Counted from the first letter of the stretch, positions 8,422 to 16,112 are shown. The stretch is 36,250 nt of DNA from Oscillospiraceae bacterium (GCA_016297165.1 JAEDHF010000002.1:1-36250), one strand, 5' to 3'. Program-made: numbers and translations. The notes: generated from the letters alone by a model not told the origin.

Positions 8422-8688
8422 TTATAATGAAAACGGCGGCCATACGCCGAAAAGCCAATCCCATTCACAGTCGCATTTTGCACCGCAGGGCGTAAGGGGA
8501 TAACAGCATTCTTCGAATTCCTTCGTGTGCATTTTCTTCTGCTTGCAGGCCTCTCTCAGCATTTCGATAGCCTTTTCATCCTCGGGGTGGGTGTCGAGAT
8601 AAAGGGTAAGGTCGGTGATGAAGAAGTCTATTTCATAAAGGCATTGCATGTGCTTCATACATTCGGGATTTCTGTAGTTATTTTCCAT
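8422..8688 (-). CDS. cotJB: Spore coat peptide assembly protein CotJB
   Basis: 88 residues with the CotJB domain: an acidic helical core (LYEIDFFITDLTLYLDTHP) and the tail CEWDWLFGVWPPF, typical of the family. In Bacillus subtilis CotJB works with CotJA and CotJC in the inner coat layer. Four cysteines in the C-terminal third (CCYPLTPCGAKCDC) are notable. The start overlaps the cotJA stop by 11 nt, so the two are translationally coupled. Confidence 0.9.
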   Translation of the reverse strand: MENNYRNPECMKHMQCLYEIDFFITDLTLYLDTHPEDEKAIEMLREACKQKKMHTKEFEECCYPLTPCGAKCDCEWDWLFGVWPPFSL

Positions 8689-8869
8689 CGTAAAGCCCCC
8701 TTTCGTATTCGTTTATGCTTATATCCAGCTCGGGAAATATCGTTCCTCGCCAGAGAGCCTTATCTGGCGGATAAACCTTATCGAGATGCTGAAAAGGTAC
8801 ATAGGCATAGCCCACTCTTTTCATAACCCCGTCGTCACGGTCATGGTTTTTACAATCATAACAATTCAT
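8678..8869 (-). CDS. cotJA: Spore coat associated protein CotJA
   Basis: 63 residues and first gene of the cotJ operon. The conserved CotJA core is GYAYVPFQHLDKVYPPDKAL followed by GTIFPELD. An N-terminal CYDCKNH adds a possible metal or disulfide pair not needed for the family. AAAGGAG lies 8 nt before the ATG. In Bacillus the operon is driven by sigma-E in the mother cell; upstream I see only a loose CATAAAAT -10-like sequence (minus strand, around 8897-8904) and could not place a matching -35, so I do not claim the promoter. Confidence 0.9.
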   Translation of the reverse strand: MNCYDCKNHDRDDGVMKRVGYAYVPFQHLDKVYPPDKALWRGTIFPELDISINEYERGLYDGK

Positions 8870-9027
8870 ACTGATACTCCTTTCATAATCGTTGCTTTAT
8901 TTTATGCAGAATGCGGCAATAACGACATTGTTTTTGAAAAATTGAAGCAGTAAAACAAATTTCGATTATATTTCGAGAAAATATGCTAAGACTATTTTAT
9001 AGCATTCTGTTATTCTAAGGAGTTTTT

Positions 9028-11100
9028 ATGAAGGATAAAATTTTCGGGGTATTACAGCGTGTCGGGCGCTCCTTTATGCTTCCTATTGCATTACTGCCCA
9101 TAGCGGGGCTTCTTCTCGGAATAGGAAGCTCCTTTACGAACCCTACCACAATCGAAGCATATCATCTTGACGGAGTAATATATGAGGGCGGTATTCTCTA
9201 TACTGTTCTCGATATAATGAGCAGGACGGGACAGGTTATTTTTGATAACCTTGCTCTTCTTTTCGCTATGGGCGTAGCTATCGGTATGGCGAAAAAGGAA
9301 AAGGAGGTTGCCGCCCTTTCGGGAGCAATCGCCTTTCTCGTAATGAATATGACAATTAGTGCACTGATTGAGGTTAACGGCGGCATAGAAGCTATGGCGG
9401 TAAATTCTACTGCCTCTGTGCTTGGCATAACAACTTTGCAAATGGGTGTTTTCGGAGGTATTATCGTAGGTCTTGGCGTTGCGGCGCTTCATAACAGGTT
9501 CTATAAAACAGAGCTCCCACAGGTTCTTTCCTTTTTCGGGGGAACAAGGTTTGTACCTATTATTTCAACGGTTGTATATCTTCTTGTGGGCATTGTGATG
9601 TTCTATCTCTGGCCCCTTGTCCAGTCGGGCATCGCACAGCTCGGTAAGCTCGTCCTTAACTCGGGATACTGGGGCACCTGGATTTACGGAACCCTTGAAA
9701 GGGCGCTTATTCCCTTCGGGCTCCATCATGTTTTCTATATGCCCTTCTGGCAGACGGAGCTTGGCGGCTCTATGCTTATCGACGGAAAGGTTGTTTCGGG
9801 AGCGCAGAACATTTTCTTTGCAGAGCTTGCTTCTAATTCCACGGAGGCTTTTTCCGTTTCAGCCACAAGATTTATGTCGGGTAAGTTTGTGTTTATGATT
9901 TTCGGGCTTCCTGCCGCAGCCTTCGCTATTTACAGAACTGCCCGACCGGAAAAGAAAAAGGCGGTGGGCGGTTTGCTGCTGTCGGCGGCTCTTACTTCGA
10001 TGATAACGGGCATTACCGAGCCCCTCGAATTCACCTTCCTTTTCGTAGCACCCCTTATGTACGGCATTCATTGCGTTCTCGCAGGACTTGCCTATATGCT
10101 TATGCATATTCTTAACGTGGGGGTAGGTACGACCTTTTCGGGAGGACTTATTGACCTTACCCTTTTCGGAATTTTACAGGGCAACGGGAAAACAAACTGG
10201 ATATGGATAGTCCTTATCGGCCTTTTATATGCAGTAGCCTACTATTTCATATTTTATTCTATGATAAAGAAGCTTAATCTTCCTACTCCGGGAAGAGAAA
10301 TCGGCGACGCAGAAACGAGGCTATACAGAAGAAGCGATCTCGAAAAAGCGAAAAGGAGCGGAGAAACCGACCATAACGAGGATATCACAAGCGCTCTTAT
10401 CCTTAAAGGTCTCGGAGGAAGGGACAATATTTCCGATATTGACTGCTGCGCCACACGGTTAAGGGTAACGGTTAAGGAAGCCGGTCTTGTAAATGACAGC
10501 CTGCTGAAGGAAAGCGGCGCTTCGGGAGTAATTCATAAGGGTAACGGCGTTCAGATTGTTTACGGCCCACAGGTTTCGGTAATAAAATCGAAGCTTGATG
10601 ACTTTATGACTACGGATTACGCCGATAATCCCGACAGTATTATTGCGGAAGGAAAAACTGCCTCAGCCGAAGAGAAAACTGCCGAAACAAAGGGAAAACA
10701 AGCCGAAAATGAAATAATTCTGTACTCTCATTTAAAGGGAAAAGTTATCCCTCTTGAAAAGGTAGAGGACGAGGTTTTTTCGCAGAAAATCTTAGGCGAG
10801 GGACTAGCGGTTGAGCCTTCGGAGGGTAAGCTTTACGCCCCCTGTGACGGAGTTATTGAAAGCGTTTTCGATACGAGACACGCAGTCAGCATTACCTCCG
10901 ACAGCGGTGCAGAAATACTGCTTCATATCGGTATAGATACCGTAAAGCTTGAGGGAAGATACTTTAAGGCTTATATCGAAAATGGGCAGAGAGTAAAAAA
11001 GGGCGACCTGCTGATATCCTTCGATATGGAAAAAATAAGGGGGGAGGGCTTTAAGCTTACTACCCCTATGATAATCTGTAACTTCGGGGATTACTCTTAA
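9028..11100 (+). CDS. ptsG: PTS glucose-type transporter EIICBA
   Basis: 690 residues with three fused PTS domains. EIIC (about 1-410) is the multipass glucose channel, with GLHHVFYMPFW and GITEPLEFTFLFVAPL. EIIB (about 450-530) has the phosphorylated cysteine in DCCATRLRV (Cys474). EIIA (about 570-690) keeps both active-site histidines, His618 in DTRHAV and His633 in LLHIGIDTV. The protein takes up glucose and phosphorylates it using phosphate from HPr. The GLHH-YxPFW spelling favours glucose over N-acetylglucosamine. AAGGAG lies 5 nt before the ATG. HPr follows after 60 nt, while ptsI is not in the window. No catabolite-repression site or antiterminator hairpin was recognised upstream. Confidence 0.9.
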   Translation: MKDKIFGVLQRVGRSFMLPIALLPIAGLLLGIGSSFTNPTTIEAYHLDGVIYEGGILYTVLDIMSRTGQVIFDNLALLFAMGVAIGMAKKEKEVAALSGAIAFLVMNMTISALIEVNGGIEAMAVNSTASVLGITTLQMGVFGGIIVGLGVAALHNRFYKTELPQVLSFFGGTRFVPIISTVVYLLVGIVMFYLWPLVQSGIAQLGKLVLNSGYWGTWIYGTLERALIPFGLHHVFYMPFWQTELGGSMLIDGKVVSGAQNIFFAELASNSTEAFSVSATRFMSGKFVFMIFGLPAAAFAIYRTARPEKKKAVGGLLLSAALTSMITGITEPLEFTFLFVAPLMYGIHCVLAGLAYMLMHILNVGVGTTFSGGLIDLTLFGILQGNGKTNWIWIVLIGLLYAVAYYFIFYSMIKKLNLPTPGREIGDAETRLYRRSDLEKAKRSGETDHNEDITSALILKGLGGRDNISDIDCCATRLRVTVKEAGLVNDSLLKESGASGVIHKGNGVQIVYGPQVSVIKSKLDDFMTTDYADNPDSIIAEGKTASAEEKTAETKGKQAENEIILYSHLKGKVIPLEKVEDEVFSQKILGEGLAVEPSEGKLYAPCDGVIESVFDTRHAVSITSDSGAEILLHIGIDTVKLEGRYFKAYIENGQRVKKGDLLISFDMEKIRGEGFKLTTPMIICNFGDYS

Positions 11101-11160
11101 GCAGGGTGAAATAATGCAGGGGGAAGAGATTCTGAGAATAAAATAAAGAAAGGATAAGCT

Positions 11161-11412
11161 ATGAAAATATTTGACTATATTATAAAGGACGAAATCGGAA
11201 TTCACGCAAGACCTGCTGGATTGTTAGCAAAAAAGGCGAAGGAATTCGAGAGCGCAATCACTCTCGAATGTAAGGGCAAAACCACCTCGGCTACAAAGCT
11301 TATGGCGATAATGGGGCTCGGGGTAAAAAATACCGTAAGGGTAACAGTCGAAGGCTACGATGAGGAAAGGGCAGCGGCAGCTATGAAGGAGTTTTTCGAA
11401 GAAAATCTATAA
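11161..11412 (+). CDS. ptsH: HPr-like PTS phosphocarrier protein without Ser46
   Basis: 83 residues, the usual HPr length. The phosphorylated histidine is His15 in GIHARPAG, so it can pass phosphate from enzyme I to EIIA. The second signature, normally KSIMGVMSLG with regulatory Ser46, reads SATKLMAIMGLGVK. The residue count places Lys at position 46, so HPr kinase could not modify that site. Such sequences occur in HPr-like proteins of Clostridia (from memory). It lies 60 nt downstream of ptsG in the same direction, with AAAGGATAA upstream. A second canonical HPr for carbon catabolite control may exist elsewhere. Confidence 0.85.
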   Translation: MKIFDYIIKDEIGIHARPAGLLAKKAKEFESAITLECKGKTTSATKLMAIMGLGVKNTVRVTVEGYDEERAAAAMKEFFEENL

Positions 11413-11417
11413 CAAAA

Positions 11418-11547
11418 AAGCGGTATCGCAAGGGAGCCCCTTTTGGCAGTTCCGCCGAGCGGTTACTCTCGTTAATCTGAAAGTAGGCCTGCTCGGCGGT
11501 TTCACATACTGCTATACGGTCATTCTCCTGATAAATTGGTACCGCTT
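11418..11547 (-). ncRNA. Candidate 130-nt rod-like structured RNA 3' of the ABC permease gene
   Basis: An inverted repeat closes the whole segment: AAGCGGTA (11418-11425) with TACCGCTT (11540-11547). Inside are colinear pairings GGAG/CTCC, GCAGT/ACTGC, CCGCCGAGC/GCTCGGCGG and, at the tip, UACUUUC/GAGAGUA. Read on the minus strand the irregular pair at the tip is G-U, while on the plus strand it would be A-C. The minus-strand 3' end runs into a U-tract (CCGCTTTTTT). A weak -10 (TATATT, 11556-11561) would place the start at the first base of the rod. I do not recognise it as 6S, SRP or any riboswitch. It may instead be an unusually long terminator or a mobile repeat. Confidence 0.45.
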
Positions 11548-11564
11548 ATTCAATATAGGTGTAT

Positions 11565-13889
11565 TTATCCCTGATTTCTATTCAGGACTTCGTCAATAAC
11601 CTCCTTGTCGGTGGCAGGCAGACTGTTCCAGAACGCCTCCGCCTTTTCGGTATATTCGGGAAAAACCATACCCATTTTACGCCAGGTGTTCCATTCACCT
11701 GTGTCATCGTATTTTTCCGCCAGTAATACAGCGTAGGCAGGCTTACTCTCTTCTCCGTAATAAACGGTATTTCCCGAATTTTCGATAAGCTCCTTTATCT
11801 CCTCGTTAATATCAATGACGCGGATATTATCGAAGCCGGGTTCCTCGGTTCTGTAGGACATACTGTAAAATACACGGAATGCATTAAGGAAATAATCCGA
11901 TTCGGTTTTAACGATAATTGCCTTTTCGAATTCCTCGTAGTTAACCTCGTAGGGTGCTATCTCTATTCCGTAATCGCTGAGGAGCTTAATTGTTTTTTCG
12001 AAGCAGGGATAAATATAGTAAATCTCTTCGAAGCGTCCGACGCCTCTGTAATCATTGCTTATTAGCGTACCCGAGCCATATACGGCATTTTTCCATGTTA
12101 CCTTTAAATAAGCAACAACCGAATCCTCGGAGGAATGATATATGCTGTCGAAGGTCATCTTCGAAGCGTCCTCATACATAGCGTCGAAAATATCCTTTGC
12201 AGGAATTTTTAGCTCGATTTCTCTGTTTTCTGTATCATACATTGATATGAAGGTAATATAACCGATATCGGAAATATCGCTTATGGGTAAGTAATTGTTC
12301 GCCATACCGTTACCCTCGAAGCAAAGTCTTGCTATATCGTCAATATATGCTCCGTCAACGTCATAATACCCTCTCGATACAACCTCGCCGTTTTTAAGAC
12401 GATAGTCTATTCCGAATGAGCCCGTAGAGCAGCTGTCGATATTTCCCTTGGCATGGTTTGTTTCCCTGTCGGAGATAAAGGCTCTGTGAAGCTCGGTAAA
12501 TTCCTTTATGTTATCTACTCTGTATGTGCCGTTTGCATTTCCTTCCTGACTGTAGGAAACTACTGCCGCTTCTACATCGTTATAGTTCGGGACATAGTAT
12601 TCTGCACCTAATCCTCCCGAGTTAAGAAGGAGATAGCAAAGGAGAATACTTCCGAAGGAACAGCCACCGTAACGGATAAGGGTAAAGCCGAACTTTTTAA
12701 AGCCCTTTCCGCTTATAAGCTCCATAACAATAAAGATAATAAAGGTTATTACAAAGGCGGGAATAAGGTTTACGAAGTCGATATCTATATGGGTTATAAC
12801 TCTTCCGGTGCTCCAATGCGCATCATACGAAAGCAGTACATCGAAAATAACCGAAATCGAGAATACCGAAAGGGCAGTAATAGCGGAAACTATATGCCTT
12901 ATGCCCTTAAACATATAGGGAGAGCCTACCATTTCGTTACGGCGCTTTTTCATAAGGAAATAGGCAACACCGGTATAGACGATACATACAAAAATCGCAA
13001 CAAGCCAGCCGCAGTTCCTTAAAGGCGCCACAGTAAAGCCTTCGGAGAAAAATGACATCAGCCATGACACAAAGGTTGAAGCAAGCATTCCCAGAGGAGA
13101 AAGAAGTGATACTGCGCCGCTTGTAAGAATTGCGTCGATATTATTGGAGCTTGTTTCCGAGCCGTAGTAATAGACCTCTGTAAGCTGGACAAGAGTATAG
13201 GTGAGAAGGGGAAGGGCAACATTTATGATAATCATTGTGAGCCTTGCCTCTGCGCCCCTTCCGCAGAAGGAAACAACGGCGAGATTAAGGCAGTAGAACA
13301 GCAGGCAGGACAAAACGCCGACAAAAGCGAGCTGCAAAAACAGGCTCATAAAGGTGATTTCGGCTATTTTGAAATCTGCCAGCATATAGGTATCCAATAC
13401 GGATCCTCGATATATGGGCGGACAGAGAAGAATACCGATTATACCCATCACTATCGCAATAATATGGGGCAGTATATAAGCCAGAAGACCCGAAAGGAAA
13501 TCCCCGAAAAATCTTGTGTTGTCGGAAACTGGGAGGGATATATCCATATCCACATACTTCTTATCATAAAGATAGCGGAAATTCTTCATAAGTATGGGCA
13601 GTCCCATAAAGAATAAGCCTATAAGAGCGATAGTAGCTACTATAGCGAACATTGCAAAAATATTGTTCCAGGTCTGATACTGCTGCCATGAAACATAATC
13701 GTCCGCTATCTGAGACGCTTCAATATATCTGTTATATGCATTAACATAGAACATCCCTACCACCGCAAGAGCAGGATAGCTAAGAAGGGCAAAAACAGAG
13801 TTAAGTATTATCAGGGATTTAAGATTCCTCAGCTTATACAGAAAATAGTTCAGAAAACCGGTCTTATTCGCCGAGCTTAGAGCTGTCAT
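11565..13889 (-). CDS. ABC-2 type transporter permease with a large C-terminal extracytoplasmic domain
   Basis: 774 residues from the ATG at 13889, chosen because GGAGG lies 9 nt upstream; an upstream ATG at 13910 has no such site. About nine or ten membrane segments occupy residues 25-440 (for example 26-49, 78-99, 130-153, 178-203), with the loop SLPVSDNTRFF typical of ABC-2 permeases. About 330 residues without a membrane segment follow, acidic and aromatic, probably outside the cell. It overlaps the ATPase gene by 26 nt and is the last gene of a YtrA-type repressor - ATPase - permease operon. Such systems respond to cell-wall-active compounds in Bacillus; the substrate here is unknown. 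Confidence 0.8.
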   Translation of the reverse strand: MTALSSANKTGFLNYFLYKLRNLKSLIILNSVFALLSYPALAVVGMFYVNAYNRYIEASQIADDYVSWQQYQTWNNIFAMFAIVATIALIGLFFMGLPILMKNFRYLYDKKYVDMDISLPVSDNTRFFGDFLSGLLAYILPHIIAIVMGIIGILLCPPIYRGSVLDTYMLADFKIAEITFMSLFLQLAFVGVLSCLLFYCLNLAVVSFCGRGAEARLTMIIINVALPLLTYTLVQLTEVYYYGSETSSNNIDAILTSGAVSLLSPLGMLASTFVSWLMSFFSEGFTVAPLRNCGWLVAIFVCIVYTGVAYFLMKKRRNEMVGSPYMFKGIRHIVSAITALSVFSISVIFDVLLSYDAHWSTGRVITHIDIDFVNLIPAFVITFIIFIVMELISGKGFKKFGFTLIRYGGCSFGSILLCYLLLNSGGLGAEYYVPNYNDVEAAVVSYSQEGNANGTYRVDNIKEFTELHRAFISDRETNHAKGNIDSCSTGSFGIDYRLKNGEVVSRGYYDVDGAYIDDIARLCFEGNGMANNYLPISDISDIGYITFISMYDTENREIELKIPAKDIFDAMYEDASKMTFDSIYHSSEDSVVAYLKVTWKNAVYGSGTLISNDYRGVGRFEEIYYIYPCFEKTIKLLSDYGIEIAPYEVNYEEFEKAIIVKTESDYFLNAFRVFYSMSYRTEEPGFDNIRVIDINEEIKELIENSGNTVYYGEESKPAYAVLLAEKYDDTGEWNTWRKMGMVFPEYTEKAEAFWNSLPATDKEVIDEVLNRNQG

Positions 13890-14763
13890 AGCCAAGCACC
13901 TCCATTTCATAGATAAATATTTCTTCGAGACTTAAGGGTATCTCGTCGTAAAGCTTAGGCGAAAGGTTCATAGCCTTTTCCTTTATCCTGTCCCTGTCGC
14001 CCTTTACGATAAGGTAGGTTATACTTCCCGAGGTTTCGGTATGGAGTATTTCGATACCCTCCCAGTCCTCGGCGGAAACGGGCTTCTCGGGAGCAAGCTG
14101 CAGCTTTACGATATTGCCCTTAACGCTGTCAAGCTCTCGGTTGAAAACAACCCTGCCGCTGTGGAGAAGTCCGACCCTGTCGCAGAATTCGTCTATTTCC
14201 CCCAGGTTATGGGAGGAGAAAATAACGGTAAGGTTATTATCCAGCATAGCGTCGATAAGCATCTGCTTAACGATAATACGCATAGTAGGGTCAAGACCGT
14301 CGAAGGCCTCGTCAAGAAAGAGATAGGGAGTCTTACAGGCTATTCCGCAGATAACCGCCGCCTGCCTTTTCATGCCCTTCGAAAAGGTGCTTAAGCGCTT
14401 ATTCATAGGAAGCTCTACCGCCTTATGAAGCTTTTCGAAAAGCTCCTCGGAAAAGCTGTCGTAAAAGCGGCTGTAATAGTTTTTCATTTCCGTCAGGGTC
14501 ATATTAACGAACTGGACGGTTTCATCGTTGATAAAGAATACACGCTTTTTATTTTTTACGTTGTTGTAAACTGTTTCGCCGTCGATAAGAACCTCTCCCG
14601 AGGTGGGACGGTATATGCCCGAAAGAATACGCAGGAGGGTGGATTTTCCTGCACCGTTAGAGCCCAAAAGCCCATAGGCGCAGCCCTCGGGAATAGTAAG
14701 GCTTATCCCGTCGAGAGCGTTTTTATCGTCGAAGCGCATTACGCAGTCCTTAATTTCAATCAT
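13864..14763 (-). CDS. ABC transporter ATP-binding protein (YtrB-like)
   Basis: 299 residues. The Walker A is GSNGAGKST (about residue 34), the signature region reads LSTFSKGMKRQ, and Walker B is TPYLFLDEAFDGLD with the catalytic Glu preserved as DEA; the H-loop is SSHNLGE. A C-terminal regulatory extension of about 80 residues follows, ending in EEIFIYEME. The ABC signature is FSKGMKRQ rather than LSGGQ, common in ABC-2 exporters of this type. It pairs with the overlapping downstream permease gene and lies 30 nt after the GntR repressor gene. AAAGGAA precedes the ATG. Confidence 0.9.
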   Translation of the reverse strand: MIEIKDCVMRFDDKNALDGISLTIPEGCAYGLLGSNGAGKSTLLRILSGIYRPTSGEVLIDGETVYNNVKNKKRVFFINDETVQFVNMTLTEMKNYYSRFYDSFSEELFEKLHKAVELPMNKRLSTFSKGMKRQAAVICGIACKTPYLFLDEAFDGLDPTMRIIVKQMLIDAMLDNNLTVIFSSHNLGEIDEFCDRVGLLHSGRVVFNRELDSVKGNIVKLQLAPEKPVSAEDWEGIEILHTETSGSITYLIVKGDRDRIKEKAMNLSPKLYDEIPLSLEEIFIYEMEVLGYDSSKLGE

Positions 14764-14793
14764 TTATTTCATTCCTTTCCTCAGAATCGGACG

Positions 14794-15156
14794 TCAGCCG
14801 TCCCAAATTTCATTTACTATCCGAAGTACGTCGGATTTACTTATTCCCGATGCATTAGCCGAAGAAAGAGCCTCTCTTAACTTCCGAAGGCTTTCCTTCT
14901 GCAAAGCGTCAGCGGCTTCGGATTCCGAAGCGACATAGCTGCCCTTCGCCGGGATGGAATATATAAAGCCCTTTTGTTCAAGCATTCCATAGGCTTTCTG
15001 GACAGTATTCGGGTTTACGCCCAGTTTTTTCGCTATTTCCCTTACGGCAGGAAGCTTTTCTCCCGGAGAAAGACTACCCGAGGCTATAAGGCCGGTTATT
15101 CCGTTGTATAGCTGCTCGTATATAGGCTGTTTCCCGTCGGTTCTTATATCGAACAT
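14794..15156 (-). CDS. GntR-family transcriptional regulator, YtrA subfamily
   Basis: 120 residues, typical of the short YtrA subfamily. The winged helix (about residues 9-76) contains PIYEQLYNGI, GEKLPAVREIAKKLG and the recognition helix VNPNTVQKAYGMLEQKG, then the wing IPAKGSYVA. A short helical dimerisation tail follows. It heads the ABC operon and is expected to repress it. Its own promoter region carries inverted repeats around the -10 box, consistent with autoregulation. AAAGGAGGAACTATG is an excellent start site. Confidence 0.92.
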   Translation of the reverse strand: MFDIRTDGKQPIYEQLYNGITGLIASGSLSPGEKLPAVREIAKKLGVNPNTVQKAYGMLEQKGFIYSIPAKGSYVASESEAADALQKESLRKLREALSSANASGISKSDVLRIVNEIWDG

Positions 15157-15175
15157 AGTTCCTCCTTTCTGTGTT

Positions 15176-15233
15176 AACTGTATTATATCGGTTAGTACAG
15201 TTGTATTATAGCAAGTAATACAGTTTTTGTCAA
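15176..15233 (-). promoter_or_regulatory. Near-consensus promoter with probable YtrA-type operators
   Basis: On the minus strand TTGACA (15228-15233), a 17-nt spacer and TATAAT (15205-15210) form a consensus sigma-A promoter. Two inverted repeats overlap it: TGTATTA-N7-TAATACA (15202-15222), which covers the -10 box, and AACTGTA-N13-TACAGTT (15176-15202), just downstream at the start site. Binding of the GntR protein to either would block transcription. Assignment of the repeats to this regulator is inference from position. Confidence 0.75.
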
Positions 15234-15327
15234 TAGCTTTGGGAAAATTTTCGGTATTTGCGGCAAAAAGTCAAGAAATTTGTTCTAAAAATGCATTATT
15301 TTTGCCGATAGCGGTAATTATGAAATA

Positions 15328-15356
15328 AGCCGATAAACCTGAATGGTCTATCGGCT
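15328..15356. terminator. Hairpin with short U-rich tail
   Basis: AGCCGATA / TATCGGCT (8 bp), plus an inner ACC/GGT, followed on the plus strand by CTCTCTTT. It lies upstream of the gene fragments and may be a relic terminator of whatever once ended here. Confidence 0.45.
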
Positions 15357-15364
15357 CTCTTTAT

Positions 15365-15508
15365 GAGGTAAATATTTCAAATCCATTAAAGGTTCTTTCA
15401 AAGGAGCGTGAGGCTCGTGGAACAGACGCAACAGGCTTCGCTTTTAACAGCGGAAATCACCTTAAGGCAGTAAATGAGAATATGCCTGAGATAGTCAGGA
15501 AATGTTAA
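15365..15508 (+). pseudogene. Fragment of a phage-type class II glutamine amidotransferase-like protein
   Basis: A 47-codon frame without a start codon ends at TAA 15506-15508. The translated core SKEREARGTDATGFAFNSG resembles the N-terminal amidotransferase block (RGTDATGxAY) seen in small phage or prophage class II glutamine amidotransferases. The catalytic N-terminal cysteine is missing. A terminator-like hairpin lies immediately upstream in place of the 5' end. The family call is from memory of the motif and is tentative. Confidence 0.35.
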
Positions 15509-15509
15509 A

Positions 15510-15541
15510 GGGCGAGACGCTAAGCCTCGTCCTTATTTTTT
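15510..15541 (+). terminator. Intrinsic terminator after the amidotransferase-like fragment
   Basis: GGGCGAG / CTCGTCC stem (one G-U pair) with a 9-nt loop, followed by TTATTTTTTG. A good plus-strand terminator only 2 nt past the fragment's stop codon, suggesting it belonged to the intact gene. Confidence 0.7.
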
Positions 15542-15555
15542 GTGTACTGCTCTTA

Positions 15556-15738
15556 TCAGTATTCATCAGAAAGAAGAAAATCTGCAACGTGCATAGTTTT
15601 TATACCTTCATAATTTCCTCCTGCAAAATCATCTGTCAGAAGGACATACTTGGGATAATTATCTCGTATGTCAAGTAATCGTTCGTAGCAGCGATTTTCG
15701 GGGCAATATTCGCCGTATATCGCTGGTATCTGCGGCAA
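15556..15738 (-). pseudogene. C-terminal remnant of an AAA/DUF4143-type ATPase
   Basis: The C-terminal 45 residues of this frame (DIRDNYPKYVLLTDDF, GIKTMHVADFLL) look like the end of the large clostridial ATP-binding protein family with a DUF4143 tail. The preceding residues run antisense through the adjacent plus-strand phage fragment and are not part of the family. So the true remnant begins near 15690 and the ATPase domain is gone. The start codon drawn at 15738 is a TTG with no ribosome site. Confidence 0.45.
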
Positions 15739-15903
15739 AACAAGCAGGGCGAAGATATAAAGGCACTTAAGGCTGAACAGTCAATCCTTACCGTCGGGGT
15801 GTTGGCCTGTCTGAAAGGTCTGAAGGAGCAAGGCTGTAACGGTCAAGTTACAGAAGCTATTCAGAAAATAGAGAGCCATCTTAACGATAGGGCGCATGAA
15901 TGA
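15679..15903 (+). pseudogene. Remnant of a small phage membrane protein (holin-neighbourhood type)
   Basis: A frame open from a stop at 15676 to TGA 15903 has no start codon. It holds half a membrane helix (IFGAIFAVYRWYL) followed by a charged stretch and VLACLKGLKEQGCNG, then a helical tail. This layout matches short proteins often found in the lysis module of clostridial prophages. The 5' end is cut at the junction with the antisense ATPase remnant near 15690. Confidence 0.45.
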
Positions 15904-15908
15904 GAATT

Positions 15909-15931
15909 TTGACACCCATGTTGACACCCAT
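15909..15931. repeat. Tandem direct repeat of an 11-mer
   Basis: TTGACACCCAT occurs twice (15909-15919 and 15921-15931) with a single G between. It lies between the phage remnant and the tRNA terminator. The rest of 15932-15990 is AT-rich with no gene I can support. Confidence 0.7.
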
Positions 15932-15991
15932 AATTCACAAATTTTGAGCTATTTTCAGCTATTTTCGGTTATAGCATTAAAAATAGAAACA

Positions 15992-16025
15992 CCCCTCAAA
16001 TCCGCTTGAATAGCGGTATGAGGGG
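15992..16025 (-). terminator. Terminator of the tRNA-Leu/tRNA-Pro unit
   Basis: CCCCTCA / TGAGGGG with an inner CCGC/GCGG stem. On the minus strand it is followed by TGTTTCTATTTTT. It lies 10 nt past the tRNA-Pro 3' end. The outer stem is the same as that of the terminator at 7795-7830. Confidence 0.75.
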
Positions 16026-16035
16026 CATTTTTATA

Positions 16036-16112
16036 TGGTCGAGATGACGGGATTCGAACCCACGACCTCTGCGTCCCGAACGCAGCGCTCTACCAAACTG
16101 AGCCACATCTCG
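16036..16112 (-). tRNA. tRNA-Pro (anticodon CGG)
   Basis: 77 nt including an encoded CCA. The 7-bp acceptor CGAGATG pairs with CATCTCG, discriminator A. The D arm is GCTC/GAGC, the anticodon stem CTGCG/CGCAG encloses loop TTCGGGA (anticodon CGG), and the T arm has TTCGAAT. The T stem GTGGG/CCCGT relies on G-U pairs at its outer end. It is transcribed from the same direction as tRNA-Leu upstream, and its 5' end is duplicated at 16281-16305. Confidence 0.95.

Noticed and set aside
8970..9010. Possible operator or antiterminator hairpin upstream of ptsG (ATGCTA-N11-TAGCAT).
   Set aside because: Only 6 bp around an 11-nt AT-rich loop, with no terminator to compete with and no matching regulator gene nearby.
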